In this document: one piece after another, positions 1 through 10,534 of the stretch
Position numbering within the stretch: position 1 is the stretch's first letter
How the letters are laid out: each line of letters starts with the position of its first letter
Origin: Ursus arctos
Taxonomy: Eukaryota; Chordata; Mammalia; Carnivora; Ursidae
Direction of reading: 5' to 3'
Assembly (NCBI RefSeq): GCF_023065955.2
Contig: NW_026623089.1
Location: 30,224,767-30,288,766, forward strand
Length of the DNA: 64,000 bases
Translations under genes and position numbers: made by a program
The notes under the pieces: model-generated
The model's input: the letters and a program-made list of their open reading frames with translations, nothing else
Told to the model about the DNA's origin: nothing
Database searches by the model: none

Positions 1-331
1 CACTGAACAGAGTACTGGGGAGGAAAGAGCTGCAAAGAGAGGGGACTCTGGGCGTAGGCAGAAAGGCCCTTTGAATACTGGGTTGGGTACTGCTCAGTGC
101 AGACGGGTGAGGAAACTAACTCCCCGCCTGAGGCAGGAAGAGAACACCTGAAATGATTAGACGGAAGAGAGCCGGCTGCTCACACAGGCCAGGAATAGTG
201 TCTGTTCCAGCCGCCAGACTGGGAAACTGCAAGATTCACAGGGCTTTGGGTAGTGTAGGTAAAAGGGTCTTGCCCTCTAGTTGGAATACTTAGCTCTAGA
301 CTGAGCAATGTTCCAGAACTACCTAACGAAT

Positions 332-525
332 CTTTTTTTTTTTTTTAAAGATTTTATTTTTTATTTGTCAGAGAGAGAGAGAGAGAGATACAAGCAGGGG
401 TAGAGGCAGGCAGAGGGAGTAGCAGGCTCCCTGTGGAGCCGGATGTGGGACTCAATCCCAGGACCCTGGGATCATAACCTGAGCTGAAGGCAGATGCTTA
501 ACTGACTGAGCCACCCAGACGTCCC
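332..525 (-). mobile_element. CAN SINE (SINEC), minus strand
   Basis: The poly-T tail and AAAGATTTTATTTTTTATTTGTC come first, followed by a GA-rich block and then the reverse complement of the tRNA-derived head (GAGCCACCCAGACGTCCC). The direct repeat AGAACTACCT flanks both sides (about 315-324 and 527-536) and is a slightly decayed target-site duplication. These are non-autonomous elements mobilised by LINE-1. Confidence 0.93.
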
Positions 526-839
526 AAGAACTACCTATCAAATCTTAAAAGCAAGATCTGAAAAGACTGAAGTATTTCCAAGTGACTCAGGTAAGCCTCA
601 GAACAAACCTCAAGAATATTTATAGTCGTACGAAAAAATATTCAGCATCCAACAAGGTAAGATACACAATGTCTGGCATCCAAAAATGTTGCCAGGCATG
701 CAGAAAACTTGGAACAGAAAACCTATAATGAGAAGTTAAATCGACCAGTTGGAACTAACTCAAACTGACACAGATGTTAGGAAGGACATTAAGGCAGTTA
801 TAACTGTATTCTATATGTTCACAAAATTAAATATATACA

Positions 840-1600
840 TATTCCAGACACTGGATTCTTATTAGTTATATGATTCGCAAATATCTCCTTCCATTCTGTG
901 GGTAGTCTTTTTTACTTTCATGATGGTGTCCTTTGAACCACAAATGTTTCTAATTTTGGTCATGCCCAATATTTTTGCTCATGCTTTTGGTATCATATCT
1001 AAGAAATCATTGCCTAATCCAAAGTCATGAAAGTTTACATTCCTATTTTCTTCTAAGAGTCTTGTAACTTTGTATCTTTGATCTACATTGAGTTAAATTT
1101 TGTATATGGTATGAAGTAGGGGTCTAGCTGCATCCTTATATAGGTGGATGTCCAGTTGTCTCAGCACCATTTGTTGAAAAGACTATTCTTTCCTCAATGC
1201 ATTGTTCTGGCACCCTTGTTGAAAATTGATTGTCCATAGATGTGAGAGCTCTTTTTCTGAACTCCCAATTTTATTCCCTTGATTTATATGTATATCCTTA
1301 TGTTTGTACCACATTGTCTTGATTATTGTAGTTTTGTAGTAAGGTTTAAAATCAGGAAGTATGAGTCCTCCCAATTTGTTTTGTTTCTTTTTTCTTAAGA
1401 TTGAAAATAAGGGTTGGGGGGCTCGTGAAATTTCATATGGACTTTAGGGTTAGCTTGTCAATTTCTGCAGAGAAGCCAACTGGGAATTGGATAGAGATTG
1501 CATTGGATCTACAGATCAATTTGGAGATTGTTGCCATCTTTACAATGTTAAGTTTCTGGTCTATGAACATGAGATACCTTTCCATTTATTTAGGTCTTTA
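840..1600 (-). mobile_element. Old LINE-1 fragment (ORF2 C-terminal part), antisense
   Basis: The plus strand reads as the reverse complement of L1 ORF2. The stretch around 1165-1370 (CACCATTTGTTGAAAAGACT, then TTGTACCACATTGTCTTGAT) is the common antisense signature of the C-terminal ORF2 region. No frame is open over any length, so it is a decayed fragment. It ends against a SINE at 1602. Confidence 0.75.
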
Positions 1601-1601
1601 A

Positions 1602-1806
1602 TTTTTTTTTTTAAGATTTTATTTATTTATTTATTTGTCAGAGGGAGAACACACAAGCAGGGGTAGAGGCAGGCAGAGAGGCAGAGGGAGAAGCAGTCTC
1701 CCCACTGAGCAAGGAGCCTGATGCAGGACTCAATCCCAGGACCCTGAGATCATGACCTGAGCTGAAACCAAGAGTAAGCGCTCAACCAACTGAGCCATGG
1801 TGCCCC
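1602..1806 (-). mobile_element. CAN SINE, minus strand
   Basis: Standard antisense SINEC layout: T-rich tail, TAAGATTTTATTTATTTATT, GA-rich body, GATCATGACCTGAGCTGAAA, and head GAGCCATGGTGCCCC. It abuts the outer edge of the left arm of the inverted duplication, so it may mark or obscure that breakpoint. Confidence 0.92.
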
Positions 1807-1807
1807 T

Positions 1808-2830
1808 TATCTTCTACTTTTTATCTGTATAACACAAAAGTCAGCCTCTTGGAAATCCCCAATTTACCAGTTTTACAGGCACAATTATTTGTTTTTATTC
1901 TGTGTCTCTTCCTAGCTCCCTCCTGCACTTCTGCCTCATGGTTGCTCCTAGAACATTTTCATGGGCCATTTCTTCTCTGGAAGTCTCCAGCCTCCCACCC
2001 TTTCGCCCACCTTTCCCTCTCTGACCTCACTGCTCATCTCCACCAGCTTCTGTCCATTGCTCTCTCTTCCCCCTTCACTTGCCCTACAACATTAAAACTT
2101 CATCTTTCTTTATTGGAAGAACAATGCTGTATTACCCATCTCACTCTAACCCGGGCCAGCCCTGAGCTCTAGATTGCTATGACCACCAGGGTCTAGAAAG
2201 TGTGTGGCAAAGCAAAGACAGCTCACTTTCTGAGGATTCCTGCCTCCAGATTCTTAAAGCAACAACTTTCTCTCCCTCCTCCCTGGGCGTAGTTCTCAGA
2301 GTTGCGATAACAGCTTATGTACACACCAGTTTGTATTCTACTTTCCTTTGATGTTAGTTCATCAAATGTACACACGTATCAATTTGATTTTTTGTAAGTC
2401 GTTTTCTCATCATGAGTCTTAGCTTTAAAAACTGTATAATTCCCTCATGTAGGGATAACATAATTGACAATAATTTCTCTAGTTTTGAACATTTAAGACA
2501 TTTCCACATTTTCGTTGGGGGGAAATTTGTCATAAAATACTTTTAAATAATTAAATCTCTGTGTCAAATTATTTTCTATAATTAAACCCCTGGGAATATG
2601 CAGAATGGGGAACAACTAGTTTATGTTTTTATTACCCTTGATATAACCCTGGTTTGTTTTTTCGGCTTGGGAAAAATTGTTATAAGATGTTTTAAGATAA
2701 ATTTCTTAAAGTTCTTTTTCTTTCAAATTATTTTCCTAAAAACAAACTCACCAAAATGTGCAGAATACGGGAAGAAGAGGAATTTACTCACTTTATTTTT
2801 ATTGCCCTTAATATATATTATCACATTTTA
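1808..2830 (+). repeat. Left arm of a ~1-kb inverted duplication
   Basis: Read forward, this segment matches the reverse complement of 10535-11545. The core at about 1921-2290 matches almost base for base. It covers CTGCACTTCTGCCTCATGGT through to the GCCTCCAGATTCTTAAAGCA block, with only scattered substitutions. The inner end (about 2400-2650) matches more loosely, with small indels. No CAN SINE, L1 or MIR signature is visible in the core. It has an open frame of 107 codons (1849-2172), but the matching right-arm frame begins later and neither resembles a known protein. Confidence 0.85.
2505..2830 (+). repeat. Diverged tandem duplication (~165-bp unit) at inner end of left arm
   Basis: Two successive units (about 2505-2652 and 2653-2830) share the same order of landmarks. 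These are a CAAATTATTTTC block, an AAAC-rich spacer, a TGCAGAAT(A/G) motif, and TTTTTATT(A/G)CCCTT followed by TATA. The right arm of the inverted duplication carries only one clear unit. The units have diverged by many substitutions. Confidence 0.6.
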
Positions 2831-2834
2831 TACA

Positions 2835-3575
2835 ATATGACTCTAGTAATGTTATCTGATTTCAAGACTTGCTATAAAGTTATAGTAACAAAGACAATGT
2901 GGCATTGGCTTAGAGACAGACAAGTCAGTGAACAGAATAGAGAGTCCAGACTTCCACATATATGGACAATTGATTTTTGATAAAGGTGCAAGAACAATTC
3001 ATTGGAGAAAGGATATTCTTTTCAACAAATGTTGCTAAGACACCTTGAATATCTTCACGAAAAAAAGGAACCTCAAATTTTATTTCCCATCATACAAAAA
3101 TTAACTCCAAATGTATCATAGATCAAAATGTAAAACCTATAGTTATTAAGCTTCTAGAGGAAAACATAGGAGAAACACTTGTAACCTTGGGGTTAGGCAA
3201 TGATTTCTTAGAAATGACACCAAAAGCACAGCCATGAAAGAACAAATAGATAAATGTGGACTTCATTAACGTGTAAAATCTCTGCTCTTAGTAAGAGATA
3301 GTTAAGAGAATGAAAACATAAGTCATAGATTAGGAAGAAATGCCCTTTTAAAAAGATATTTATATATGTGTGTAGGTATGTATGTATGTATGTATGTAAG
3401 TAAGTAAGCTGTACTTCCAGCATGGGGTTTGAACTCACAATCTTGAGATCAAGAGTTCCATGCTCTCCCAACTGAGCCACCCAGGCACCCCTAGGAGGAA
3501 ATACTTTTAAATCAAATATCTGATAAGGGACTTGTGCCCAGAATATATAAAGAACTCTCAAAACTTGAGCCCAGA
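2835..3575 (+). mobile_element. Old LINE-1 fragment (ORF2 C-terminal part), sense
   Basis: The plus strand resembles L1 ORF2 downstream of the reverse transcriptase: a Gln-Ala-Trp-like tract, ACAAAGACAATGTGGCATTG, then GAACAGAATAGAGAGTCCAG, then CTTCTAGAGGAAAACATAGG. Frames are broken. A SINE interrupts it at 3350-3491, and it is followed directly by a second, similar L1 fragment. Confidence 0.75.
3350..3491 (-). mobile_element. Older CAN SINE, minus strand, with (TGTA)n
   Basis: The tail has become a (GTAT)n run, followed by GAACTCACAATCTTGAGATC and the head GAGCCACCCAGGCACCCC. Imperfect direct repeats of the AGGAAGAAATGCCCTTTTAAA type lie on both sides (left about 3331-3351, right about 3494-3511). 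The shorter body and CTTGAGATCAAGAGTT core fit an older SINEC subfamily. Confidence 0.88.
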
Positions 3576-4890
3576 AATAAACCCACAATTATATAGTCAA
3601 TCAATCTTTGACAAAGGAGGCAAGAATATGCATTGGGAAAAAGTCTCTTCAACAAATAGTGTTGGGAAAACTGGACGGCTACATGCAAAAGAAGGAAACG
3701 ACCACTTCCTTATACCATACACAAAAATAGACTCAAAATGAATCAAGGACCTAAATTTGAGACCTGAAACCATAAAAATCCTAGAAGAGAGCACAGTAAT
3801 TTTTTTTTTACATCGGCTGCAGCAACATTTTTCTAGATATGTCTCTTGAGGCAAGGGAAATAAAAGCAAAAATAAACTATTGGGACTACATCAAAATAGA
3901 CATTTGCACAGAAAAGAAAACAATCAACATAAAAGACAAGCTATGGAATGGGAAAAGAAGATATTTGCAGATGACATATCCAATAAAGGGTTAGTATCCA
4001 AAATAGATAAAGAACTTAACACCAAAACGCACAAATAATCCAATTAAAAATGGGCAGAGGACATGAACAGACATTTCTCCAAAACATACAGATGGCCATC
4101 AGACACATGAAGAGATGTTCAACATCACTAATCATCAGGGAAATGCAAATCAAAACCACAATGAGATATCATGTCATACTTTTCAGAATGGCTAAATTCA
4201 GAAACATAAGAGCGTTGGGAAGAATATGGAGAAAAGGAACCCTCTTGCAGCATCATGGGAATGCAAACTAGAGGCAGCCACTATGGAAAACAGTATGGAA
4301 GATCCTCAAACAATTAAAATAGAACTACCATATGGTCCAGTAAATCCACTATGGGGTATTTACCCAAAGAATGTGAAAACACTAATTCAAACAGATATAT
4401 ACATCCCTATGTTTATTACAGCATTATTTACAGTAGCTGAATTATGGAAGCAACCCGAGTGTCCATTGATAGACGGGTAAAGAAGAGGTGATGTATATAT
4501 ACAATGGAATATTACTCAGCTGTTAAAAAGAATGAAATCTTGTCATTTGCAAGAACATGGATGGAGCTAGGTAGTATAATGCTAAGTGAATAAGTCACTC
4601 AGAGAAAAACAAATACCATATGATTTCACTCATATGTGGAATTTAAGAAACAAAACAAATGAACAAAGAAAAAAAATGAGACAATCAAGAAACAGACTCT
4701 TAACTGTAGAGAACAAACTGATGGTTGCCAGAGGAGAGGTGGGTGGGGGGATGGGTGAAATAGGTGAAGGGGCAAAAAGAAACTCTGAGGGTTCATTATC
4801 TGGGTTGTGGTGATGATTTCACAGTTACAGCTATGTGGCAAAACTTATCAAACTATTTCCTTTAAATAAAGTTATTTCTTTAAATGGGTG
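3576..4890 (+). mobile_element. 5'-truncated carnivore LINE-1 (ORF2 3' part and 3' end), sense
   Basis: Recognisable L1 ORF2 C-terminal sequence runs from about 3590 (ATCTTTGACAAAGGAGGCAA). It passes through the [26 protein letters not shown] tract near 4110-4190 and the ELPYGPVNPLWGIYPKN tract near 4320-4370 to MWNLRNKTNEQRKK near 4635. The 3' end reaches AAATAAAGTTATTTCTTTAA near 4885. Several frameshifts and stops make it non-functional. Confidence 0.85.
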
Positions 4891-5060
4891 GGATGCTTTC
4901 TCTATATTTTTATACTATCTCCTAACAAAAACAAGTATTATATGTATTTAAACATTACTAATTATTTCTAATATGTTGGAGAAATAGCATCAACAAGGAC
5001 AATAAACTTCTCTCTTAGTTTCAATATTTTTGGAAATTCACATCTCTGGAAAGTTTAAAC

Positions 5061-5202
5061 ATGTATGTATGTATGTATGTATGTATTTGGCTCCATGCCA
5101 GCATGAAGCCCAACGTGGGCCTCGAGTTCATGACCCTGAGATCAAGACTTGGGCTGAGATCCAGAGTTGGCTGCTTAATCAACTGAACCACCCAGGTGCC
5201 TT
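5061..5202 (-). mobile_element. Older CAN SINE, minus strand
   Basis: (TGTA)n tail, then TCATGACCCTGAGATCAAGA and head GAACCACCCAGGTGCC. A near-repeat of GAAAGTTTAAAC flanks the element on both sides, consistent with a target-site duplication. Confidence 0.88.
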
Positions 5203-5229
5203 GAACAGTTTAAACTTTTTGTAGTTAGT

Positions 5230-5420
5230 CTTTCAAAACCTGGATCTGAGCACTGGTACTGCTCCTTGTTAGCTCTAATGTTGAGCAAGTCATTTATCTT
5301 TTGTGTGACTCAATTCCATCATTGGTATCAAGAGGTAGTAAGGTCCACCTCCTAGGACTGGTTTGAGGATCAGAGATAACATATTCGAATGTTCTTTACA
5401 CCCTATTAATGGCAAATCAC
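5230..5420 (+). repeat. MIR fossil, sense
   Basis: The MIR order of motifs is present: a question-of-state start (CTGAGCACTGGTACTGCTCC), AGCAAGTCATTTATC, TCATTGGTATC, then AGGATCAGAGATAACAT. It is heavily diverged from the mammal-wide consensus. Confidence 0.6.
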
Positions 5421-5887
5421 GTGTAAAGGTTTTGTAAGTGTCATCACCAGATGACCTAGTTCACACCTTAGGCCTTGAGAGATTAGATCAGAATGAAGAT
5501 AATTCCTTTTTCATTTTTTAATGGGGGGTGAGGGAGTTGCAGAGAAGTCGGAGTAGAATGCAACCGTGAGGTGAGATTTCAATGCCGATGACACCCATCA
5601 CTCTCATAAACTGGTGGTTCCAGCAACCTAGTTTCACCTATTTAAATATGACATCCTCTCAACTTTTGTTGGACTCTACCCCCACCCCCAGCACCCTTGA
5701 CAACCACGAGCCCCAAAGAAAAACTCTATAGATAACCTTGGTTTGTTTTCCAGGCCAGAGATAAAATTTGACAAAATAGAAATTTGCACAGAGTTTTTTT
5801 TTGTCCCTGAATGAAACAGAACTTATGTCTATTTTATAGTTTAGTGTGGTAGCAAGTGTTTCTACGTCTCTGTAATAGTCAGTGTGC
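5421..5887. other. Non-repetitive intergenic stretch
   Basis: I see no gene, pseudogene or recognisable repeat here. An 82-codon minus-strand frame at 5659-5907 has no familiar motif and runs into a MER5A, so I treat it as chance. Confidence 0.5.
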
Positions 5888-6052
5888 GGTTCTCCCAGTC
5901 TCAGCATCAGCTGGGGACTTGTTAGAAATGCAGATTCTCGTATCCCATCCTAGATCTATGAATTAGCAACTTTGAGGATAGGGCCCGTCAGTTTGCGGTT
6001 CAACAATCTCTCCAGGTGATTCTGATGCAGAATACAGTTGGAAGATCACTGC
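5888..6052 (+). mobile_element. MER5A-like hAT DNA-transposon fossil
   Basis: The string GGGGACTTGTTAGAAATGCA, followed by CTCGTATCCCATCCTAGATC and CTCCAGGTGATTCTGATGCA, is the typical MER5A body. MER5A is a non-autonomous hAT-Charlie element. Copies are ancient and immobile. Confidence 0.8.
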
Positions 6053-6752
6053 TGTAATCCATACTGTTAAATCCTACACACTGACTGCCAGTTTACTAGT
6101 TAGGGATAAATTAATAACTTTTAACTGATGGCCTTTTCTGGAAACATTTCCAAAGATATTTTTTAGTTTGCGACAAGATCGAGTTACATTTAATTTCTAT
6201 CTGTGGAGTGGTTTATGAGTTATTGGACACATCTGGCATTAAATTTTGCCATTGGAATTTGGGAAGTTACTTTGACTATAGTATTGTGGAAGTCATTTGG
6301 ACAATCAAATTTTGAAAATGGCATCCTATTCTTAACAACTTGAAGAATTCAAAAAAGCTCTCAGAGTCACCTTCCTTAAACTTAGAAAGGACTTGTACAT
6401 TGAGGGACTGGTTTGCTCTAATTTTGCACAATAAACTTGGAGTACGAAGTGGTCATTGTATTAAGTCAAGTAAGACAATCTCCATGTGAATTAAAACTAA
6501 GCACAAATTTTCAAGTTCAATGATGCCCTTTTTACCTGTTTTCTATTACCTAGGGCATCATTTGTTTATTTACCAAACAGAATAGGCCAGACTCCGTTGG
6601 GCAAGGGAGAGAGAGGGAGAGGAAGGCTGATAAAGAGCCTCCAAGACTTCAATGCCACTGTGAGAGGCCGCATGTCTTGCCAGGCCCTCCATGATGTTGG
6701 TCACAGGGCCCACCTCGCCTGTCCCTGGGCGCTCAGGTTAAAGTCTGCAGTA
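6053..6752. other. Intergenic stretch with no supported feature
   Basis: AT-rich sequence to about 6590, then a more GC-rich part leading into the UBE2F retrocopy. The last 100 bases might be the 5' UTR of that retrocopy, but I cannot match it. Confidence 0.4.
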
Positions 6753-7300
6753 ATGCTAACGCTGGTTACCACTTGAAGTGGGCTGACAGTCCCCAAGGGT
6801 CCCAGATGTCGGTCTGACTCCACTCAGGGCTTTTGTTTGGGACAAACTGCTTGTTAAAGAGGTTACAAAGTGCGAAGCCAATTTACCTTGTACATGTCAA
6901 GTGCATTTTCCTGACCCAAACAAGCTGCATTGCTTTCAACTAACTGTAACCCCCGATGAAGGTAACCACCGGGGGGGACATTTCCAGTTTGAAACTACGG
7001 TTCCCACTGTGCACAACATGGTGCCTCCTAGCATGAATGTTTGCTGGGGATCTGGCACCCCAACATCGCCAAAACAGGTGAAATATGTCTAAGTTTACCG
7101 AGAGACCATTCAACTGACCGTACCAGCTGGACTTCCATTGAGACATTCAAGGATGTTGTTTGGGGGTTAAATAAACTATTCACTGTCCTTTTGACTTGTG
7201 ATGGTCCATTGAATATTAAAGCCGCAGAACACATTTGCAGAACAAAGAGGACTTCCAGAATAATGTTGAAGACTTCATTAAACCTTATGGCAGAAGATAG
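6753..7300 (+). pseudogene. UBE2F: Processed pseudogene of UBE2F (NEDD8-conjugating E2)
   Basis: UBE2F is the E2 that transfers NEDD8 to cullin-5 with RBX2. This intronless copy starts at ATGCTAACGCTGG (6753), matching the start of UBE2F. It continues through [20 protein letters not shown] (near 6838-6897) and [20 protein letters not shown] (near 6898-6957). The E2 core follows as [16 protein letters not shown] in a shifted frame from about 7050. The catalytic Cys codon is still present (TGT at 7086-7088). The [10 protein letters not shown] and PLNIKAAEH tracts then lead to a degraded C-terminus near 7300. Indels in the N-terminal part, a frameshift between about 7030 and 7045, and substitutions such as GGHF for GGKF show it is dead. 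No clear poly-A or target duplication is left, which fits an old insertion. Confidence 0.9.
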
Positions 7301-8748
7301 AAAGAGAAGATTGTAGAACCATGGATTGTGTGTTATAAATTTCTCTCTAAACGAAATGAATTATGATAGCTTCATAGTTTTAAAAATATGTGTTTAATGT
7401 ACTGTTCTGCGAAATCCCAAAGTCTGAGAATCACTGACCTAGATTTTAGGATACAAAGAATGCAAAGATCATGAGGACAAAATCAGGCCTACGTGCATGT
7501 ACACACACTGAAGTGTCGAAGTCTAAGAAGGAAGTGCTCCAGTGGAAAGAACAGGTCTTAGTAATGGTCTCATTTCCTCCCCTCTGAGTTCATCCTGAAT
7601 GTGACAAGGAGGGCAAAGCCGCGACTCATAAACCTCACGTTCACCCTTTTGGCTGCAGACAGGTTTTTTGAATCCTGGTGTGCAACTGGAGCTGGGGCTG
7701 TGAGAGTCTGTCCCTGTTTGGTGATTCAGACTAGCCCTTGACACAGAGGAGCCACTTCTATTCAATCTAGACACTGGGGCAGATGCTGAAAACTTGGCTC
7801 CTTCTATCCAAACCAAAAAGAAGATTCCAGATGGAGGCTTTGGGTGGGGCATCATAAGGAGGTGCAGGGGATCCTGGGGAAGAGATGATAAAGGCCCTTG
7901 GAAGGATTTGGGCAAAGACTGTTTCGCAACAGTAGGGAGAGGTGTTTGACTTTAATGCAGCCCATGGTACCTTAGTTCCCCCGGAAAGAAAAGCCTGAGA
8001 CAAGGACGTGGCTGCAGGTGCCTTCCTAGGGAAGAGGGAGGGCCTAGGGAGTCTGGCCAAGGAAGGAGAGCAAGCCAAGCCAGTTGTGCTGGTCCTTGCT
8101 GTGGACAACTGGGCTTTGATGCCAACAGTAACTTCTGAGAAACTGTACTGAATATGCCTCAGACTAACCGTCTGAGGGATGAAAGGGAGAAGCATTTGTA
8201 AGTCTTCATCCATTGACTCCTATCCAGCACTGGCAGAGGGTTGCCCCAAGGGGTTGTAACACCCTTGCCCCTCTGTGTTGCACATGAGCCAATGCTGAGC
8301 ACGCTCCTGCAGGCACTCCACGAGCCCTGCGGGGGTCAGGGGGTGAAGCGTGGCCACAGGAGGCACGTCCAAGCCTGTGTGGAATTGTGCCCCCAAACAA
8401 GGCCGGGATCAAAGGTATGAACAAGAGGGTGTGAGGCTGTACATACTAGTGCCCAACACTTACCCATTCCTGAAAAATCGTATGTTCTGCAAAAGCAAGG
8501 AGTACAAATAGAAGGGCTGTGGGGAAAATAGGGTTAGAGGCAGCTCACTCCCAATCTATGCACGTCTGTAACTGGAAAGCAATGCATACAGTAGTCTGCA
8601 CATCAGGAGAGAGCTCGGACCGCTGGGCACCTCCGTGTGGCTGGAGGGCATCACAGTGGCTATTTCAAATGTACAGCATCATAGAGTGGAAAAAATGTGG
8701 GCAGGGCTTTACTTAGAGCTGGCTGGCAGGTGCAGAAAAGTACAGAGA
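7301..8748. other. Intergenic stretch; no supported gene
   Basis: About 1.4 kb without a recognisable repeat. Minus-strand frames of 130 and 148 codons (7523-7915, 7767-8213) overlap each other and have no familiar domain or codon pattern. The first 120 bases may be residual UBE2F 3' UTR. Confidence 0.45.
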
Positions 8749-8945
8749 GGGGCACTTGGGTGGCTCAGTCGTTAAGCGTCTGCCTTCGGCTCGGGTCATG
8801 ATCCCAGTGTTCTGGGATCAAGCCCGGCGGGCTCCCTGCTCAGCGGGAAGCCTGCTTCTCCCTCTCCCACTCCCCCTGCTTGTGTTCCCTCTCTCACTGC
8901 CTCTCTCTCTGTCAAATAAATAAATAAAATCTTAAAAAAAAAAAA
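8749..8945 (+). mobile_element. CAN SINE, plus strand
   Basis: Head GGGGCACTTGGGTGGCTCAG, CT-rich body, tail AAATAAATAAATAAAATCTT followed by poly-A. AGAAAAGTACAGAG on the left and AGAAAATACAGAG on the right form a near-perfect target-site duplication. Confidence 0.95.
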
Positions 8946-9289
8946 GAGAGAAAAGAAAATACAGAGGGCAGTGGGCTCTGAGTTCTGCTCAGTGGGTCCA
9001 GGAGGCAGTGCCCTGGAGCTGGGGAAAAGGGCTCTGGGTATGAGCGCTTATTTTTAATTTTCCTAAGCTATAGTGAAAGCGCTCATGCAGTCAGAGTAGC
9101 AGCTGAACTGAGGGCTTCTTGCTTTCCTGATGGTGGTTATGATTTTCCTCCAGCGATGAGTGATTCCTTTACAGAAATGCACATTCTAGCAGAACGAATG
9201 TGTTTCAGTGTCTCGCTGTAGGGCCATTGTGGTGCATCCTGGCTACATATTGGCCTGTTTCACTGCGCCTGTGGGGTTGGGGCCTTTTA

Positions 9290-9440
9290 TGTCTATGTCA
9301 TTTAATCCTCCTCAGACCCTGTGCACTCCATGCCATTGCCCATGATGTCAGGCGCTTTCAGGTGGGAAGAGGGCTTCGGGAGTGGTGTGATCTGCTCAGT
9401 CACCCAGAGCGGCAGAGCAAGACTAGGAGTGGTGGAATTT
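9290..9440 (-). repeat. MIR fossil, antisense
   Basis: TGTCATTTAATCCTCCTCAG followed by CAGTCACCCAGAGCGGCAGA matches the antisense order of MIR (TTTAATCCTC, then GTCACACAGC-like). It is strongly diverged. Confidence 0.55.
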
Positions 9441-9477
9441 CAATTCTTACAGTCCTAAGTATCTTCTGTGACCTTCT

Positions 9478-9682
9478 TTTTTTTAAAAAAGATTTTATTT
9501 ATTTATTTGTCGGATAGAGAGAGAGAGAGAGAGGACAGCACATAAGCAGAGGGGACGACAGGCAGAGGGAGAAGCAGGCTCTCCGCCGAGCAAGAAGCCT
9601 GACTTGGGACTCGATCCTAACACTCTGGGATCATGATCTGAGCCAAAGGCAGAAGCCCAACCAACCGAGTTACCCAGGTCTC
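9478..9682 (-). mobile_element. CAN SINE, minus strand
   Basis: AAGATTTTATTTATTTATTT, GA repeat, GGGATCATGATCTGAGCCAA and head ACCGAGTTACCCAGGTCTCC. Flanking CTTCT-rich sequence on both sides may be the duplication, but it is low complexity. Confidence 0.92.
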
Positions 9683-9874
9683 CCTCTTCTACTACCTTCT
9701 AACATAAATCAATAAATAATAAGGGAACAATTAGACTGCTGGAACATAGTAAAACTTACAAATACCTACATACAAGATCTATAAAGAAAAATGAGATTAG
9801 AGGAAATAGTTATGGCAGATGTGATCAAGCAGGCATCAAATCTGCCCTCTCTAAAGTGTGTGAATAAGAGCATC

Positions 9875-10340
9875 AGGGCCGCCCTCAGAAGCCCAAGATT
9901 GTTGAAAAGAGGACCAACAAGTTCATCTGGTGCCTGTCAGACCGATATGTCAAAACTAAGTGCAAGGGATGGAAACCCAGAGGCATTGACAGAAGGGTCT
10001 GCAGAAGATTCAAGGGCCAGTTCTCGACGCCCACGCCTGGTTATGGAAGCAACAAGAAAACAAAGCACAGGCTGCCCCATGGCTTCCAGGATTCCTAGTC
10101 CACGACGTCAAGGAGCTTGAAGCGCTGTGGTTGTGTAACAGATCTTACCGCGCAGAGATTGCTCACAATGTCCCCTCCCAGAACCAAGAAGCCATGGTGG
10201 AAGGAGCAGCCCAGCCCAGAGTCACCCATCTCAATACCAGGCTGCATGGTGAAGAAAATGAACAGACAGACCGCTTATGTGCACATTGTATTTGGGTTGG
10301 TAAAACCATACAACTACCAAAAAAAAGAGAAAAAAAAAGT
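9875..10340 (+). pseudogene. RPL32: Processed pseudogene of RPL32 (60S ribosomal protein L32)
   Basis: RPL32 is a component of the large ribosomal subunit. The copy begins at AGGGCCGCCCTCAGA, where the start codon has become AGG (9875-9877). A short in-frame-length deletion follows, and then [13 protein letters not shown] and [18 protein letters not shown] and RRFKGQ come next, then [17 protein letters not shown], then VKELEALW. CNRSYRAEIAHNV and the terminal EENE region end near 10263. Small indels shift frame near 10090, and the normal stop codon is lost. The 3' UTR remnant (CGCTTATGTGCACATTGTAT) leads to an A-rich tail at 10319-10340. Absence of introns and the A-tail show retroposition. 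RPL32 retrocopies are common in mammals. Confidence 0.93.
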
Positions 10341-10534
10341 CAAACACAAATACACAAGAGCACAGACAATATATGGAAGAGAAAATCCAAATTGTAAATA
10401 AATGGCAAACTTTTCAACAGTCCCAGGAATCAAGACATGAAATGGGAATAAAAACAAAGCACAGTTTGCATCTATAAATGTGGAACGTCTTTGAAAACAC
10501 AAAACCCAACAGAAATGAGACTATAGAGAAATAT

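Noticed and set aside
1849..2172. 107-codon frame repeated in the right inverted arm as a 76-codon frame
   Set aside because: The similarity reflects the DNA duplication. The two frames have different starts, and the reading matches no protein I know.
7523..8213. Two overlapping minus-strand frames (130 and 148 codons)
   Set aside because: They overlap in different phases, lack any known domain, and nothing indicates a promoter or splice sites.
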